Shown one piece after another: positions 17,434 through 27,275 of a DNA stretch of 64,000 nt. Under the pieces are notes generated by a model. It was not told the DNA's origin. It worked only from the letters and a program-made list of their open reading frames with translations, and did not search any database. This DNA comes from Bacteroidales bacterium (GTDB lineage: Bacteria; Bacteroidota; Bacteroidia; Bacteroidales; Lentimicrobiaceae). The DNA lies in the NCBI GenBank assembly GCA_016709025.1, contig JADJEQ010000004.1:62001-126000 (forward strand), given 5' to 3'. Position 1 is the stretch's first letter. Every line of letters begins with the position of its first letter. A program made the translations under genes and the position numbers.

Positions 17434-18858
17434 TTATATCAGGCAGACTTTATTAATCATTATTTCATTATCGCTGATTAGTTTTACCAGATAAAGGCCT
17501 TTACGGGTGCCTGGTAAATCTATTGTTGCCTGGTTTTCAATGATGCGTTTATATACAATTTTTCCTTCAGGATCGCTGATTTCCACCATTGCAGTTTTAC
17601 CGGGTAAGCCGGGAAAAGACAGCGTAAACCTGCCGGTACATGGATTCGGAAATATTTTGAAACTTTTCATTTGCCCGGATTCTTGTTTAATTTCAGTGGG
17701 CAATTCTATGGAAATCCTGAATGCTGTAAATGCAGATGCTCCGGCAGTATCAGCAGCAGTTACGCTAATATTCAAAGTTTGAGCAAGAACTGGTGTGCCT
17801 GAGAAATTGCATGTTAGCGAGTCAAAAACCAACCATGCAGGCAAAGGGTTTCCGGAAGAGAGTTTAGCACTAAAGGTTAAGGTATTGTTTCCATCATCAT
17901 CAACAAAAGTACTGTCGGGTATTGTAAAATCGAATAATTGCCCGACAGTACCTGTTTGATCAGGAATAGCTTCATTCAAATAAGGGGAATAATTCGTGAA
18001 CCTGAGACTATCAATCAGGCTATCAATGCGGATCCAGTATATTGAACCTGAGCTGGAATAGCCACTTTCATAAAATAAGTATTTACTGTCGGATGTGACA
18101 TAAGGACCAAAATCATCCGTTGCAGTATTTACAGACTTACCCATATTTTTGGGGTTTGTCCATGAATTATTCTCATTACTTTTCCTGTAACTTATATATA
18201 AATCTGTGCTACCAAAACCGCCTGATTTGTTAGACATAAAAATAATGAATGTCTCATCATTTGAAATGAAAAAATCGCCTTCATTTGCACCCGAATTTAT
18301 TGGACGACCCAATCCAACCAAAGATGTATCCGAATTATTCACAATTAGTTTGCAAATATCTCTTTGCCCCAATCCCCCGGATGGATTTGATGACAGATAG
18401 TAATTTCCAGGGCTTGTAACATTCAGAGAATGTACATTGAAATTGTTTAAAAACCCCGAAGGCGCATTCCAGATCGTATCCAGCCTTTCCGAAATCCAAC
18501 CATCATTGTAATTATTATTCTCAAAATACAAGAAGTTCCCATCCGGTGAAAGTGAAAGACAATAATAGTTACTGAACAAATCAGCAGGCTCGTTCCAGTG
18601 ATTATTGGAGTATTTGTAATATTTAAACTTGTAAGAAGACCAGTTGCTGTTTGTCTCTTCGTAATAAATTTCTTTTCCATCAGGCGAAATAGTTATTTTT
18701 TCAACAGCATAGTACCCCGGATCCGTTGTAAGGTTAAATATTTTTCGAATAGCACCGGGAGGTATTTGACCCAGATACAAACTATCTACCGGAATTGGTT
18801 GTGCAAAACCAGCGTTTACCAGCAAAAAAAAGAAATAAGTGATGTAAATCGTTTTCAT
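17434..18858 (-). CDS. Secreted PD40 beta-propeller protein with type IX sorting domain, paralogue 2
   Basis: This 474-residue protein has a signal peptide (1-19, ending GFAQ). PD40 repeats follow (ITISPDGKEIYYE, LSLSPDGNFLYFEN, FISNDETFIIFMSN), then a cadherin-like domain (IPDQTGTVGQLFDFTI) and a T9SS sorting domain from about 400 (FKIFPNPCTGRFTL, then GLYLVKLIS). It shares the whole layout and a near-identical mature N-terminus (PIPVDSLYLGQIPP against SIPADSLYLGQTPP) with the protein at 11117-12544, so the two are duplicates. It is surface-exposed or secreted, with unknown ligand. Confidence 0.9.
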   Translation of the reverse strand: MKTIYITYFFFLLVNAGFAQPIPVDSLYLGQIPPGAIRKIFNLTTDPGYYAVEKITISPDGKEIYYEETNSNWSSYKFKYYKYSNNHWNEPADLFSNYYCLSLSPDGNFLYFENNNYNDGWISERLDTIWNAPSGFLNNFNVHSLNVTSPGNYYLSSNPSGGLGQRDICKLIVNNSDTSLVGLGRPINSGANEGDFFISNDETFIIFMSNKSGGFGSTDLYISYRKSNENNSWTNPKNMGKSVNTATDDFGPYVTSDSKYLFYESGYSSSGSIYWIRIDSLIDSLRFTNYSPYLNEAIPDQTGTVGQLFDFTIPDSTFVDDDGNNTLTFSAKLSSGNPLPAWLVFDSLTCNFSGTPVLAQTLNISVTAADTAGASAFTAFRISIELPTEIKQESGQMKSFKIFPNPCTGRFTLSFPGLPGKTAMVEISDPEGKIVYKRIIENQATIDLPGTRKGLYLVKLISDNEIMINKVCLI

Positions 18859-18884
18859 CCGTAAATAATTTTGATTTTAAAGGT

Positions 18885-18980
18885 CGGATGCCTGCCCGAC
18901 GCAGGCGGGGAACCTGCCTGAAACTGGCAGTCAGGCAATCCTGTCTACTTGTTGCAAACAGGTAGATTTACGCAGGCAAT
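18885..18980. repeat. GC-rich palindromic remnants with GCAGGC/GCCTGC
   Basis: In the gap between two minus-strand genes, GCCTGCCCGACGCAGGCGGG and GCCTGAAACTGGCAGTCAGGC form small hairpins. These resemble the pieces of the double-hairpin element found at 40501 and 57729, in a more decayed form. Confidence 0.5.
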
Positions 18981-19036
18981 TCATGTGGGTTTCATAATTT
19001 ATTCTTTTAAAATTCCGGAAATCAGCAAATTGTATC

Positions 19037-20002
19037 CTATAATTTGATAAGTAATGGAATCAAATTTCCGAGGAATCCCTGGAACTTTTCATTATCTAAA
19101 TCATTTGCTGTATGGACATAGACAATTTTCGAATCAACCATCAATAACCAGGACAGGTTAGCGCCGGAATTACCCGGATAAATAACTTTATTTCCTTCAC
19201 CTTCAATACCCAGGCCATGGTTCCATCCATTTACTGCCTTCACCCAATCAGTCATTATTTTAAATTCCGGTTGTTTACTTATATACGCCATCATTCTTAA
19301 ATAGTCCTCAATTGTCCCGATCATACCACCGGAATAAGAGGATAAGCTATAATGATATGGCCAGGGAGTGTACCCTTTTGGATAATTACCATTGCCATCA
19401 TCCATTCGTATGGAAGGTGAAATTCCTTTAAACTGTTCTGACAATAATTCATCGACAGTTTTCCCGGTTTCCGTTTCCAGAATAATCCCGGCCATATTAA
19501 AACCCGTGTTTGAATATAGGACAGAATCCCCCGGATTAAACGCCAATTCTTTGTTTTTGTATGCTGTATCAATTGTAAATTGAGCATTACCGGCTTCTTT
19601 GCAATTGAATAGCAATCCCACATAATCATTGATCCCGCTGGTATTTGACAACAGCATTTTAAATGTGATTTTACCGGACATTTTATAACCTTGATCCGGC
19701 GGAAACCATTTATCAATGGCAGATTGAATATTTAATCCGTTTTTCAGAATCAAATAGCTGATGGCAGGTTTCGAACCCGGACAAACCAGGCGTAAATCAT
19801 TGCCTTTGTCAATGGCTCCATTTGAAAATGTATTTATAATACCTGTATTACAATCAATAACTCCTGCAAGTATTCCGGGATTCTGATTTGCCGATGAAAA
19901 TACATACTGCTTTAATAAACTATCTATCACGGTCTCAGTTTGAGCCTTAGCGCCAATGAAAATAGAAATCAGCAATGTTGTCAGAATAATTTGTTGTTTC
20001 AT
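19037..20002 (-). CDS. Exported beta-lactamase-fold (serine hydrolase-like) protein lacking a canonical SxxK
   Basis: This 321-residue protein runs from ATG 20002, giving a signal peptide MKQQIILTTLLISIFIGAKA. The fold signature follows class C beta-lactamase/PBP4-like proteins: LKNGLNIQSAIDKWFP after the first motif, Y163-S-N165 as the second motif, and a closing strand ending YPGNSGANLSW in place of HxG. The first motif, normally SxxK, reads P75-G-S-K78, so the nucleophile position appears to be Pro. It may be a non-catalytic binding protein. An upstream in-frame Met would extend it by ten polar residues and spoil the signal peptide. Confidence 0.85.
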   Translation of the reverse strand: MKQQIILTTLLISIFIGAKAQTETVIDSLLKQYVFSSANQNPGILAGVIDCNTGIINTFSNGAIDKGNDLRLVCPGSKPAISYLILKNGLNIQSAIDKWFPPDQGYKMSGKITFKMLLSNTSGINDYVGLLFNCKEAGNAQFTIDTAYKNKELAFNPGDSVLYSNTGFNMAGIILETETGKTVDELLSEQFKGISPSIRMDDGNGNYPKGYTPWPYHYSLSSYSGGMIGTIEDYLRMMAYISKQPEFKIMTDWVKAVNGWNHGLGIEGEGNKVIYPGNSGANLSWLLMVDSKIVYVHTANDLDNEKFQGFLGNLIPLLIKL

Positions 20003-20038
20003 ATCTGTAATGTTTAATGGATGTTTTTCCATTTTTCC

Positions 20039-21526
20039 TTATTTGTCAGAGACGAATTTTTGTTTCTCTTTTTTACAAATCAATTGAACTGACCATTTAC
20101 CTGTTTGTGCTGATGGCGGTAGCCCACCGCCCGGGAACAGCCATTGTCCTGCCATTAAGAAATTTTTAAGTCCAGGAAGCTGCATTTCCAATGTTTTCAT
20201 CATGTTTTCCTTCGAAGGCATAAACCCTTCGTAAGCGCCATCTTTTACGCCTGTATAATGCACATCGGTTTTAGGTGTTGCCACATCAATTACTTCAATA
20301 TATTTGGTAATACCCGGATATTCTGATTCCAAAAAGCCGGTTGCATCTTTTTCTATTTGAAGCTTTTCATTTTTATAATCATCTCCTTCTAAATTTTCCC
20401 AAAGTTTCCATGGGCTTTCGTAGCGCATAACAATAGTTGTTTTTCCCTCAGGTGCCATGGTTGAGTCATACGAATAATTCATTATCGAATAACCATATTC
20501 CGGTTTTGTTCTTCCTATTTTTAAACCCTTTGAAAGATTTATTATAATCGGAGCTTCACTTTTAACCATTTTATTTACTCCGAACGAAACCTGGACGATT
20601 GGTGTAAATAATTCCCAATTTTTGTAGGCAAAATCAATCTTTTTAGAAATGTATTTTCCTTTCAGCATTTTATAGATGGTAGTATAACCATCGGCAGTGC
20701 TGATTACATAATCGGATGAAATAGTTGTACCATCAGATAAAATCACACCTCTTGCAATGTCATTTTCTACAATGATTTTTTCAACTCTCTTTTTGTATGA
20801 AATTTTTCCGCCAAGTCTTTCGAATTTATCCACCATTCGTTGAGCCAATGGGAAAGAACCACCTTTTATGTAGCCTGCGTTTTTTTGATTAAACCAACCA
20901 AGCATAAAAACAAAAAACAAGGCTGAAAAATTTCTTTCACCATACAATCCAAATAGAAACGATTTTAATTTTTCATTTTTGAAGTCAAGTTTATTAAAAT
21001 ACTCTCTACAGGTTAATCTGCCGAATTTCTTAACCAGGATCAGAATTGGAAGCATAGCCGGAATAATCCTGATATAGTCGAGCGGACTACGAAGTTCGGG
21101 AGGTAATGAAAAGGGTTCTAATAAAGCACTTTTACGCATATCGTTGCACATGCTGCGGATCGCTCCGGTGTCTTCAGGCGCCATGCCGGTAAGGTACTTT
21201 TCCCAACGGTCAATATTTGTGTAAATAATAAATTCATTTCTGTCTTTATCAAATATTTGAGAAAAAACTTCATGATCAATTATTTCGGTTTCATTGTTAA
21301 GGACATTTGTCTCTTTCCATATTTCATAAAATGCACCTTTCGAAGTTCCTACCAGCCAATGTAAACAGTAATCGAAACGATATTTTTTGCGTTCCCAGGC
21401 CGTGCATTGTCCACCGGCAACGTTGTGCATTTCAAGAATTTCGGTATCGAAACCATTCATCGCGGAATAAATTCCGGCAGATAAGCCGGCAATTCCACCA
21501 CCGATTATTGTTACTTTCTTATTCAT
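20039..21526 (-). CDS. FAD-dependent oxidoreductase, phytoene desaturase/isomerase-like
   Basis: This 495-residue protein opens with the Rossmann dinucleotide fold VTIIGGGIAGLSAGIYSAMN (GxGxxG, with an acidic residue ending strand 2 at about E33). AGGQCTAWERKKYRFDYCLHWL follows, as in CrtI/CrtISO-type amine-oxidase-fold proteins. The C-terminal FAD motif is AGQWLFPGGGLPPSAQTGKW. Substrates in this group include carotenoids, sterols and retinoids, and which applies here is not clear. No other carotenoid gene is in the window. It lies 36 bases before the beta-lactamase-like gene and 9 bases after the small membrane protein gene, so all three probably share a transcript. Confidence 0.88.
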   Translation of the reverse strand: MNKKVTIIGGGIAGLSAGIYSAMNGFDTEILEMHNVAGGQCTAWERKKYRFDYCLHWLVGTSKGAFYEIWKETNVLNNETEIIDHEVFSQIFDKDRNEFIIYTNIDRWEKYLTGMAPEDTGAIRSMCNDMRKSALLEPFSLPPELRSPLDYIRIIPAMLPILILVKKFGRLTCREYFNKLDFKNEKLKSFLFGLYGERNFSALFFVFMLGWFNQKNAGYIKGGSFPLAQRMVDKFERLGGKISYKKRVEKIIVENDIARGVILSDGTTISSDYVISTADGYTTIYKMLKGKYISKKIDFAYKNWELFTPIVQVSFGVNKMVKSEAPIIINLSKGLKIGRTKPEYGYSIMNYSYDSTMAPEGKTTIVMRYESPWKLWENLEGDDYKNEKLQIEKDATGFLESEYPGITKYIEVIDVATPKTDVHYTGVKDGAYEGFMPSKENMMKTLEMQLPGLKNFLMAGQWLFPGGGLPPSAQTGKWSVQLICKKEKQKFVSDK

Positions 21527-21535
21527 ATTTAAGGG

Positions 21536-21982
21536 TTATGAAATTCCAATATTATTCAAATTTCCTCTGTTTAACATCCATGCCGCAAACGCTGCCGAAA
21601 TAGTCATCGACATTCCGCTGCAGATCAAATCAACAAACATACCTGCTTGTGAAAAGACGTTTGACGAAGCATATATCCCAAAGTTGACAGAACCCCAGAA
21701 CAGGAATCCAACGATAGAACCTAACTTTAATCCTGAAAGAAATGTTTTCGCTCCGGACCATTTCATAATTAATGTTATCAGATAGCCCATCGTTACTGAT
21801 GTGGCTACCATCGCCCATATGATCAACTGATCAGGTTTCCGATGCAGTTGATTCACAAATTCTTCCGGTCCGGCCGGATGAGAATGATAGAAATCCTTTA
21901 GTACAAATGCATAGGCACTGGCATTAAGCAAAAGATTCATGATCGTGGTAAAGAAACCGGTGAAAAGAAACCTTTTTGTCAT
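21536..21982 (-). CDS. Four-helix membrane protein of unknown function
   Basis: This 148-residue protein has about four predicted membrane helices (roughly residues 7-28, 52-72, 83-103 and 115-138). A soluble loop with FYHSHPAGPEEFVNQLHRKPD lies between the first two. I do not recognise a named family. It sits at the head of a probable three-gene unit with the FAD oxidoreductase and the beta-lactamase-like protein, which suggests a role near the membrane with that enzyme, but this is guilt by association only. Confidence 0.75.
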   Translation of the reverse strand: MTKRFLFTGFFTTIMNLLLNASAYAFVLKDFYHSHPAGPEEFVNQLHRKPDQLIIWAMVATSVTMGYLITLIMKWSGAKTFLSGLKLGSIVGFLFWGSVNFGIYASSNVFSQAGMFVDLICSGMSMTISAAFAAWMLNRGNLNNIGIS

Positions 21983-22037
21983 AGCTTTATAATTTATTAT
22001 TTACCTTCTCTTTTTGATTTTCAGCTTTCCTGTTTAT

Positions 22038-22970
22038 TCATTTCACAGTTATTACAACATTTCCCCTTTTGTGTCCCTTCTCAACATACCTGTGAGCTTC
22101 AACTATGTGCTCCATTGGGTAGTATTTGTCTATGACTGTTCTTAGCTTCCCGGCCTCGCAAAGTTCTTTGAGACAGATCAGGTCTTTAACCTTTAATTTT
22201 ATGTTGCCTGACAAATCAAAAACACTCAGATAGATACCGGTCTTCTTCAGGGATTTTTTACGTTTTGGAGGCGCAATCTTACCAACTGCATCAAAAATAA
22301 CATCGTAGGTATCGCTGCTTTGTGTAAAATCTTCCCGGGTGTAATCAATTACCTTATCGGCTCCCAGGGATTTCACCATTACCAGATTAGCTGTACTGCA
22401 TACGGCAGTAACCTCCGCCCCAAAATGCCTGGCAATCTGCACTGCGTAAGTGCCAGCACTTCCGGAAGCTCCATAGATCAGTACCTTTTGCCCCCGCTGA
22501 ATATTTGCTTTCCGAAGACTAATCAGGGCAGTTAATCCACCATTGGAAACCGGGGCAGCTTCCTCGTAAGTCATGTTGGTTGGTTTTATTGCAAGAATCC
22601 CATTTTCAGGAATACAGCAATACTCCACATACGCGCCCATTCTGAATTCAGTGGATGCAAATACAGGATCGCCTGGCTTAAACAGCGTAACGTCTTTGCC
22701 CACTGCTTCAACGTCTCCGGCCAGTTCCATTCCAAGTATTTTATTTCTTGGTCCTTTGAAACCCAGCATGATCCGCATCATGGGCTTGAAAAAGAAATCT
22801 TTGACGGGCCCCAAACCAGGTTCTAAACGCCTGATCTTCGTATCGCCAATGTGTGCAGTTGTTGCATGAACTTTTACCAGTACTTCATTATCCCCGGGAA
22901 CAGGTTTTTCTATTTCCTTGATTTGCAGGACTTCCGGTGGCCCGTATTTGGTGCAGAAAATTGCTTTCAT
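22038..22970 (-). CDS. Zinc-independent MDR oxidoreductase (quinone reductase/enoyl reductase-like)
   Basis: This 310-residue cytoplasmic NAD(P)H-dependent medium-chain reductase has an N-terminal GroES-like domain (about 1-125, MKAIFCTKYGPPEVLQIKEI). The Rossmann domain has GASGSAGTYAVQIARHFGAEVTAV from about 165. The Cys/His ligands of the catalytic zinc of alcohol dehydrogenases are not seen, which points to a quinone- or enone-reducing subgroup. A paralogue of the same length (33196-34128) lies 11 kb away on the same strand. It is followed downstream by the four-helix membrane protein gene after 55 bases. Confidence 0.92.
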   Translation of the reverse strand: MKAIFCTKYGPPEVLQIKEIEKPVPGDNEVLVKVHATTAHIGDTKIRRLEPGLGPVKDFFFKPMMRIMLGFKGPRNKILGMELAGDVEAVGKDVTLFKPGDPVFASTEFRMGAYVEYCCIPENGILAIKPTNMTYEEAAPVSNGGLTALISLRKANIQRGQKVLIYGASGSAGTYAVQIARHFGAEVTAVCSTANLVMVKSLGADKVIDYTREDFTQSSDTYDVIFDAVGKIAPPKRKKSLKKTGIYLSVFDLSGNIKLKVKDLICLKELCEAGKLRTVIDKYYPMEHIVEAHRYVEKGHKRGNVVITVK

Positions 22971-23083
22971 TTTTTTATTTTTAATGTGTTATTCGGATCT
23001 GATTGCCTATCTCAATTTTATTACCATTACTTGTACGAACTGATCAACCGATGATCATAATTGTTGGAAGTTTAAAATCAGGA

Positions 23084-24352
23084 TTAAAAGTTCAAACTCC
23101 AGCTTAAGCCTTTGAACGCCGGATTGATGTAGTTATTGAACTTGCTGCCAAACTGGTAACTGATTCCAACCCCGAAAAAATAGCAATACTGACTGTCAAG
23201 TTGCTTTTGCTGTAGCAACACTTCGTCACGGGTAGCTCCTTCCATCGAAAGCTGGATTAAGTTGTGGGTGATATTGTAACTTCCACCAACCGCAAATTTG
23301 AATCCTTTGAAAATATTCCAGTTAACAGCCCCGGAGAATGACAGGGAATATTTGGTAAGGTCGTGCAGATAGCTGTTGTAGAATGCGCCCACATTTATAT
23401 TGCCCCATGGTTTTGTGAAGGAACCAATAATAGCTGCATCCTGCAACAATAAAGTTTCTTCTGTTTTGTAAAATATAGTGGTGTCTTTGTAATTATTGTA
23501 TTGCACTCCCACTCCATAACTGATTACCAGGCGCTGGTTGTTGAAATCCTTGTATTTAAACACATCGTATTCAACTTTAGGAATCAGACTCAGTTTGGTG
23601 TCATAGTTGGAAAATTCACTTTTTACATAAGAAGCGAACATTCCATATCCCCAATGCTGGTTTATTTTATTAATAAAATTTAAGTAGCCGTTTATTTGTG
23701 GATTTTCCTTTAACACGGTTTCTTCCTCAGAAATTACAAATTCGTTTTTCCGATAATTATAGGATATGCCTGTGTTTGTTTTTGTTTTCTCTGTTTCCCT
23801 GTCGGCACCAATATAGCTGTAAACACTCTGCGATTTATAGTTTGCATCACCGTCAAAAAAACCGTTTGCACCCAGACTCACAATCCAGGAATTCCATGGG
23901 TCTTTTTGTTTCTGTATGTCGATGGAATCGGTGTCGGCAGGCCTGTTATAGGTAATTACGATGTTGTTGGCTGCATCGGTGTGTGAAATGTATTTTACCA
24001 ATCCCAGTGTTACGCTTTTTGCCATTTTTATTCTTTTATCATCATCACTCAAGGTGGATTCATTAAAATAAGTAAGTGTGTCGTCCTGATTTAAAAAAGA
24101 GTTCTGTCCTTTAAATACGATCGTATTTTGCTCGCTTCCCGAACTGGTATATTGTGTATTTACCTGCACATGCACATCGGCAATAAAACGGTCGCGCACG
24201 AAATCAACCATGAGTAACCCGGTTCGCAGGTAATCAAAATCGCAAAGCCACGAGCTTGTACACTCCATAAATACTTTCGCTTTTGGGCTGGGTTGCGCGA
24301 ATGAAAGTTGCGCTATGAGAAGCAGGAAAAGATTTTGTGCTATTTTTTTCAT
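23084..24352 (-). CDS. Outer-membrane beta-barrel protein with conserved N-terminal domain
   Basis: This 422-residue protein starts at ATG 24352 with signal peptide MKKIAQNLFLLLIAQLSFAQ; the in-frame TTG 12 bases upstream is a poorer start. After the signal, CDFDYLRTGLLMVDFVRDR and ADVHVQVNTQYTSSGSEQNT form a domain I have seen in unnamed proteins of several phyla. From about residue 165 the chain alternates in the manner of a 10-14-strand barrel, ending in SWSLNF with the C-terminal aromatic residue typical of outer-membrane proteins. The role is unknown. It is separated from its neighbours by more than 80 bases on each side. Confidence 0.82.
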   Translation of the reverse strand: MKKIAQNLFLLLIAQLSFAQPSPKAKVFMECTSSWLCDFDYLRTGLLMVDFVRDRFIADVHVQVNTQYTSSGSEQNTIVFKGQNSFLNQDDTLTYFNESTLSDDDKRIKMAKSVTLGLVKYISHTDAANNIVITYNRPADTDSIDIQKQKDPWNSWIVSLGANGFFDGDANYKSQSVYSYIGADRETEKTKTNTGISYNYRKNEFVISEEETVLKENPQINGYLNFINKINQHWGYGMFASYVKSEFSNYDTKLSLIPKVEYDVFKYKDFNNQRLVISYGVGVQYNNYKDTTIFYKTEETLLLQDAAIIGSFTKPWGNINVGAFYNSYLHDLTKYSLSFSGAVNWNIFKGFKFAVGGSYNITHNLIQLSMEGATRDEVLLQQKQLDSQYCYFFGVGISYQFGSKFNNYINPAFKGLSWSLNF

Positions 24353-24438
24353 TGTTATTTTCAATTAAATTAAGATGCACACTATGACCGGTAAATCGGG
24401 ACCATGCATTTTTCCCGACTCACCAAAAGGTGCAGTAC

Positions 24439-25716
24439 TTATTCAACATTCTTCAGTACATAATCTTTCCATTCTGCAATTATCACGGGGAGTTCCGCAT
24501 TATATACATCTTTACAGCCTTCTGCTGCATCAGGATATTGATAAAATTTCTTTAACTTTTCAATACCATACTTGTCTATTAAGAATTTCACAAAAAGGCC
24601 TGATATCGGGTAGGATAAACATTGTCCATTTTCATATGGCCCGTTCCAGAATCCTGTTTTCCCGGTTATTAAATCTGTAATTCCCAAATGATCCTGAATT
24701 AATTTACAATCATTCGTAATCCTCTCAGGATGTTGAAATAGCGCAAAAGACAAAGGAATGCCTTCTCTAAAAAAAGCATTTGGACAGCTTATATTGGAAT
24801 TAAATATGAAATGAACCCCTTCATGTGTTAACAAATCCGCATCCAGCCCTACTGTATGAATCAGACTGTCGGTTACAAATCCTCCGGTCGAACCGGGTTT
24901 AGGGTCACCACTAACTATATTTATCTCTAATTGATCACTATGAATAAAGAATTTTAGTTTTTGAGACGGTCTCTTTACTTTATAGATCCTGCAAAAATCA
25001 TCGAACGAATCTATCAAAGCATCGATTGAAGCCTGAAACTGGCCAATCGTGTTGTATTTACAAGAAAAACATGCTTCCAGATACTTATTATCAATCTTTT
25101 GAGCATAGTTTTCGTTTCGGATAAGTTCCAAATCCACAAGACGATCTGATCCAAATTTATTTCCCTCCAAATTACCCAAATAGCTCATTTTAAAATCTTT
25201 GAGAATATAGTAATCATACAATCCCAAAAAACGTCCGGAGGATATATTCCTTAACGCTTCATATGAATTTCCTATGATTGCAGTACAGTTTGCACTTTCG
25301 TTAATCACTGAAATTGCATCACCATAATCAGAAAGTTCAATTGTTCCAAGGGTACATATGTTATTGTTAATCTTTATGGGTAAATCAAAAATTGAAAGAT
25401 CATCTGAATTGTTGGCTAGCCCAATAATGAGATAATGGCAACTATCCTCCGGCTTTTTAACATCACTTACATTTACTATGCTGATCCCTGAGTCCTGATT
25501 TAAAAACCATTGCGATAGCTGATTAACAATATCCTTATGGGCTGTGGTATCAAAACCATCGGATAAAACAATCTTTTTAAATCTATTCTGCCCGAACTTA
25601 TTTAGCTGCTTCATATTGATATCCGGTTGTGCCAATGCGTATAAATCAACATGACATTCCTGGGCAGTTATTACTCCTGAAATAAGGATCATAATAGAAA
25701 GAACCAAATTTTTCAT
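24439..25716 (-). CDS. Exported HExxH metallopeptidase-like protein
   Basis: This 425-residue protein runs from ATG 25716, giving signal peptide MKNLVLSIMILISGVITAQ; the open frame extends to a TTG 27 bases upstream. LLTHEGVHFIF holds an HExxH zinc motif (H298, E299, H302). FFREGIPLSF, 16 residues later, supplies a third ligand Glu (E318), the pattern of gluzincin MA-clan peptidases. The N-terminal 250 residues have no recognised domain. It probably acts in the periplasm or outside the cell on a peptide. It is the second HExxH protein in the accessory block, with the broken DUF4932 gene. Confidence 0.75.
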   Translation of the reverse strand: MKNLVLSIMILISGVITAQECHVDLYALAQPDINMKQLNKFGQNRFKKIVLSDGFDTTAHKDIVNQLSQWFLNQDSGISIVNVSDVKKPEDSCHYLIIGLANNSDDLSIFDLPIKINNNICTLGTIELSDYGDAISVINESANCTAIIGNSYEALRNISSGRFLGLYDYYILKDFKMSYLGNLEGNKFGSDRLVDLELIRNENYAQKIDNKYLEACFSCKYNTIGQFQASIDALIDSFDDFCRIYKVKRPSQKLKFFIHSDQLEINIVSGDPKPGSTGGFVTDSLIHTVGLDADLLTHEGVHFIFNSNISCPNAFFREGIPLSFALFQHPERITNDCKLIQDHLGITDLITGKTGFWNGPYENGQCLSYPISGLFVKFLIDKYGIEKLKKFYQYPDAAEGCKDVYNAELPVIIAEWKDYVLKNVE

Positions 25717-25956
25717 AACATTTTGGTTAGCGCGTTTTATCAATTATAGATTACTGTATCTGACACAAAAGTACATGTCAACATGAGTGAAAAGAAAATG
25801 TAATCTATAAGCCGGCAAAAAAAATCGTTGAGTGGTTAGCCATAATAATCAGCCTTTTCGCAGAATGAAATGAACAGTTCACCGATGACAGGGAAAATGG
25901 AGGTGTGTAGTTCATATTAAAGATTAAATTATTTATCACATTATTAATCAATTTCG

Positions 25957-26098
25957 TTTAGTTAAGGTTTCTATCTGAAAATAAAATGAAAAAGTATCCT
26001 TCGACTCCAATCAGGATGACTGTTAGTCTGAGTATGTCTGCCTGTAACTTATGACATAAAATGCCTTTATTCAAGCAAACAGTCAGGCGGAGTCGAAG
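25957..26098. repeat. Dispersed inverted repeat with CTTCGACTCC arms
   Basis: In a gene-free gap (25717-26314), CTTCGACTCC (25999-26008) pairs with GGAGTCGAAG (26089-26098) across 80 bases that contain GACTGTTAG and AACAGTC. The element is preceded by GTTTAGTTAAGG (25957-25968), the same 12-mer that precedes the related element at 30256-30319. The rest of the gap shows nothing else. Confidence 0.7.
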
Positions 26099-26314
26099 AC
26101 AATTTCCCTTATCTAAACGACATGGCATTATAAATCCCAAATTCCAAAATCACTTCTTATTGGTGCAGCCGGACAGGTATGACCAAAACCAAAATGAGGG
26201 TAATTGTTAGACTAAGTGAATTGTTTCCTGGAATCCGGGGCCTGATAATTATTCAGGTGTTTCCCATAAGAACTGGCAGATCATTATATAGATTCTGAAT
26301 ATACAATTCATTGC

Positions 26315-27178
26315 CTATTTTGCATTGCCTTGCAAATCCCAATCTTTATAAATCATTTCAAAACCCGCACATATACTTTTAAATCCCAGCGAGTTGTGTG
26401 TTTCATTTTTATAATGTACGTAATCCCATTTAAACCCGTCTGGTGCATATTTTTCAAGCACTTCAACAAAAGGGAAAACGCCCATTTCCTTTTCATTTGA
26501 CAATGAAATAAAGACTGACTTTTTCAAATCCTTATTATTTGCAAGAAAATCAGGCATCCTTCTGACACAGGATTGCTCATCGTACCATAAACTCGGGTCA
26601 ATGCAGATAAATGAGTTGAATAAATCAGGTTGATTTTCCAGGGCATAAATTGCAAATAATCCACCTGCAGAATGGCCAATAATACAACGTTCTGAATTAG
26701 CCGGGTAGGTTGAGTCAATCAACGCAACTAACTCTGAACTGATAAATTGAAGAAATTTATCTGCACCTCCGCCCGTTGGTTGTTCTTTCGAAGCAGAAGG
26801 CAGGTAATCTTTTTCTCTATCGTTGGAAACAATACCCACAATGATCATCCGGGGCATAATTTTCAACATATCTGAATAATAATTTACAATTCCGAATGTT
26901 GCAAAAAGATTATTCCCGGGATCTAAAACGTAGACTACAGGAAATTTCTCACCCGGTCTGTCTTTGTAATTATAAGGTGGGATGACAACGATCGTTTTGC
27001 GCTCATTCAGGACTTTCGATTCAAAGCTTATTTTGTCTCCAATGACAAAATCACTCTTTCTCTGTTGGCCATAGCAGATGCTAAACTGTGTTAAGATTAT
27101 CAGGAAAGTTGAAATCTTCAACTTAATATTTACCTTCATCTCTTCCGGAACTTGTGTTAACTTTTTAAATGTGGCCAT
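26315..27178 (-). CDS. Exported esterase of the Fes/IroE-like (esterase D) type
   Basis: This 287-residue protein carries a signal segment at about residues 15-38 (MKVNIKLKISTFLIILTQ); translation could begin at the ATG at 27136 rather than at 27178. The alpha/beta-hydrolase fold of the putative esterase family (PF00756) shows VVIPPYNY, FPVVYVLDPGN, nucleophile GHSAGGLFAIYAL (Ser near 169) and a probable catalytic His in ETHNSLGF. The family cleaves esters such as siderophore or acyl esters; nothing here fixes the substrate. The neighbouring gene at 27276 encodes a related hydrolase, so they form a duplicated pair. Confidence 0.88.
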   Translation of the reverse strand: MATFKKLTQVPEEMKVNIKLKISTFLIILTQFSICYGQQRKSDFVIGDKISFESKVLNERKTIVVIPPYNYKDRPGEKFPVVYVLDPGNNLFATFGIVNYYSDMLKIMPRMIIVGIVSNDREKDYLPSASKEQPTGGGADKFLQFISSELVALIDSTYPANSERCIIGHSAGGLFAIYALENQPDLFNSFICIDPSLWYDEQSCVRRMPDFLANNKDLKKSVFISLSNEKEMGVFPFVEVLEKYAPDGFKWDYVHYKNETHNSLGFKSICAGFEMIYKDWDLQGNAK

Positions 27179-27275
27179 TGTTTTAATTTATTAAGTTTCA
27201 ATAAGGACGGTTCATTATCCGAAAAGTTACATATATGAATGATTGGCAACTCATTATAAGCCTCAACTTTATATT

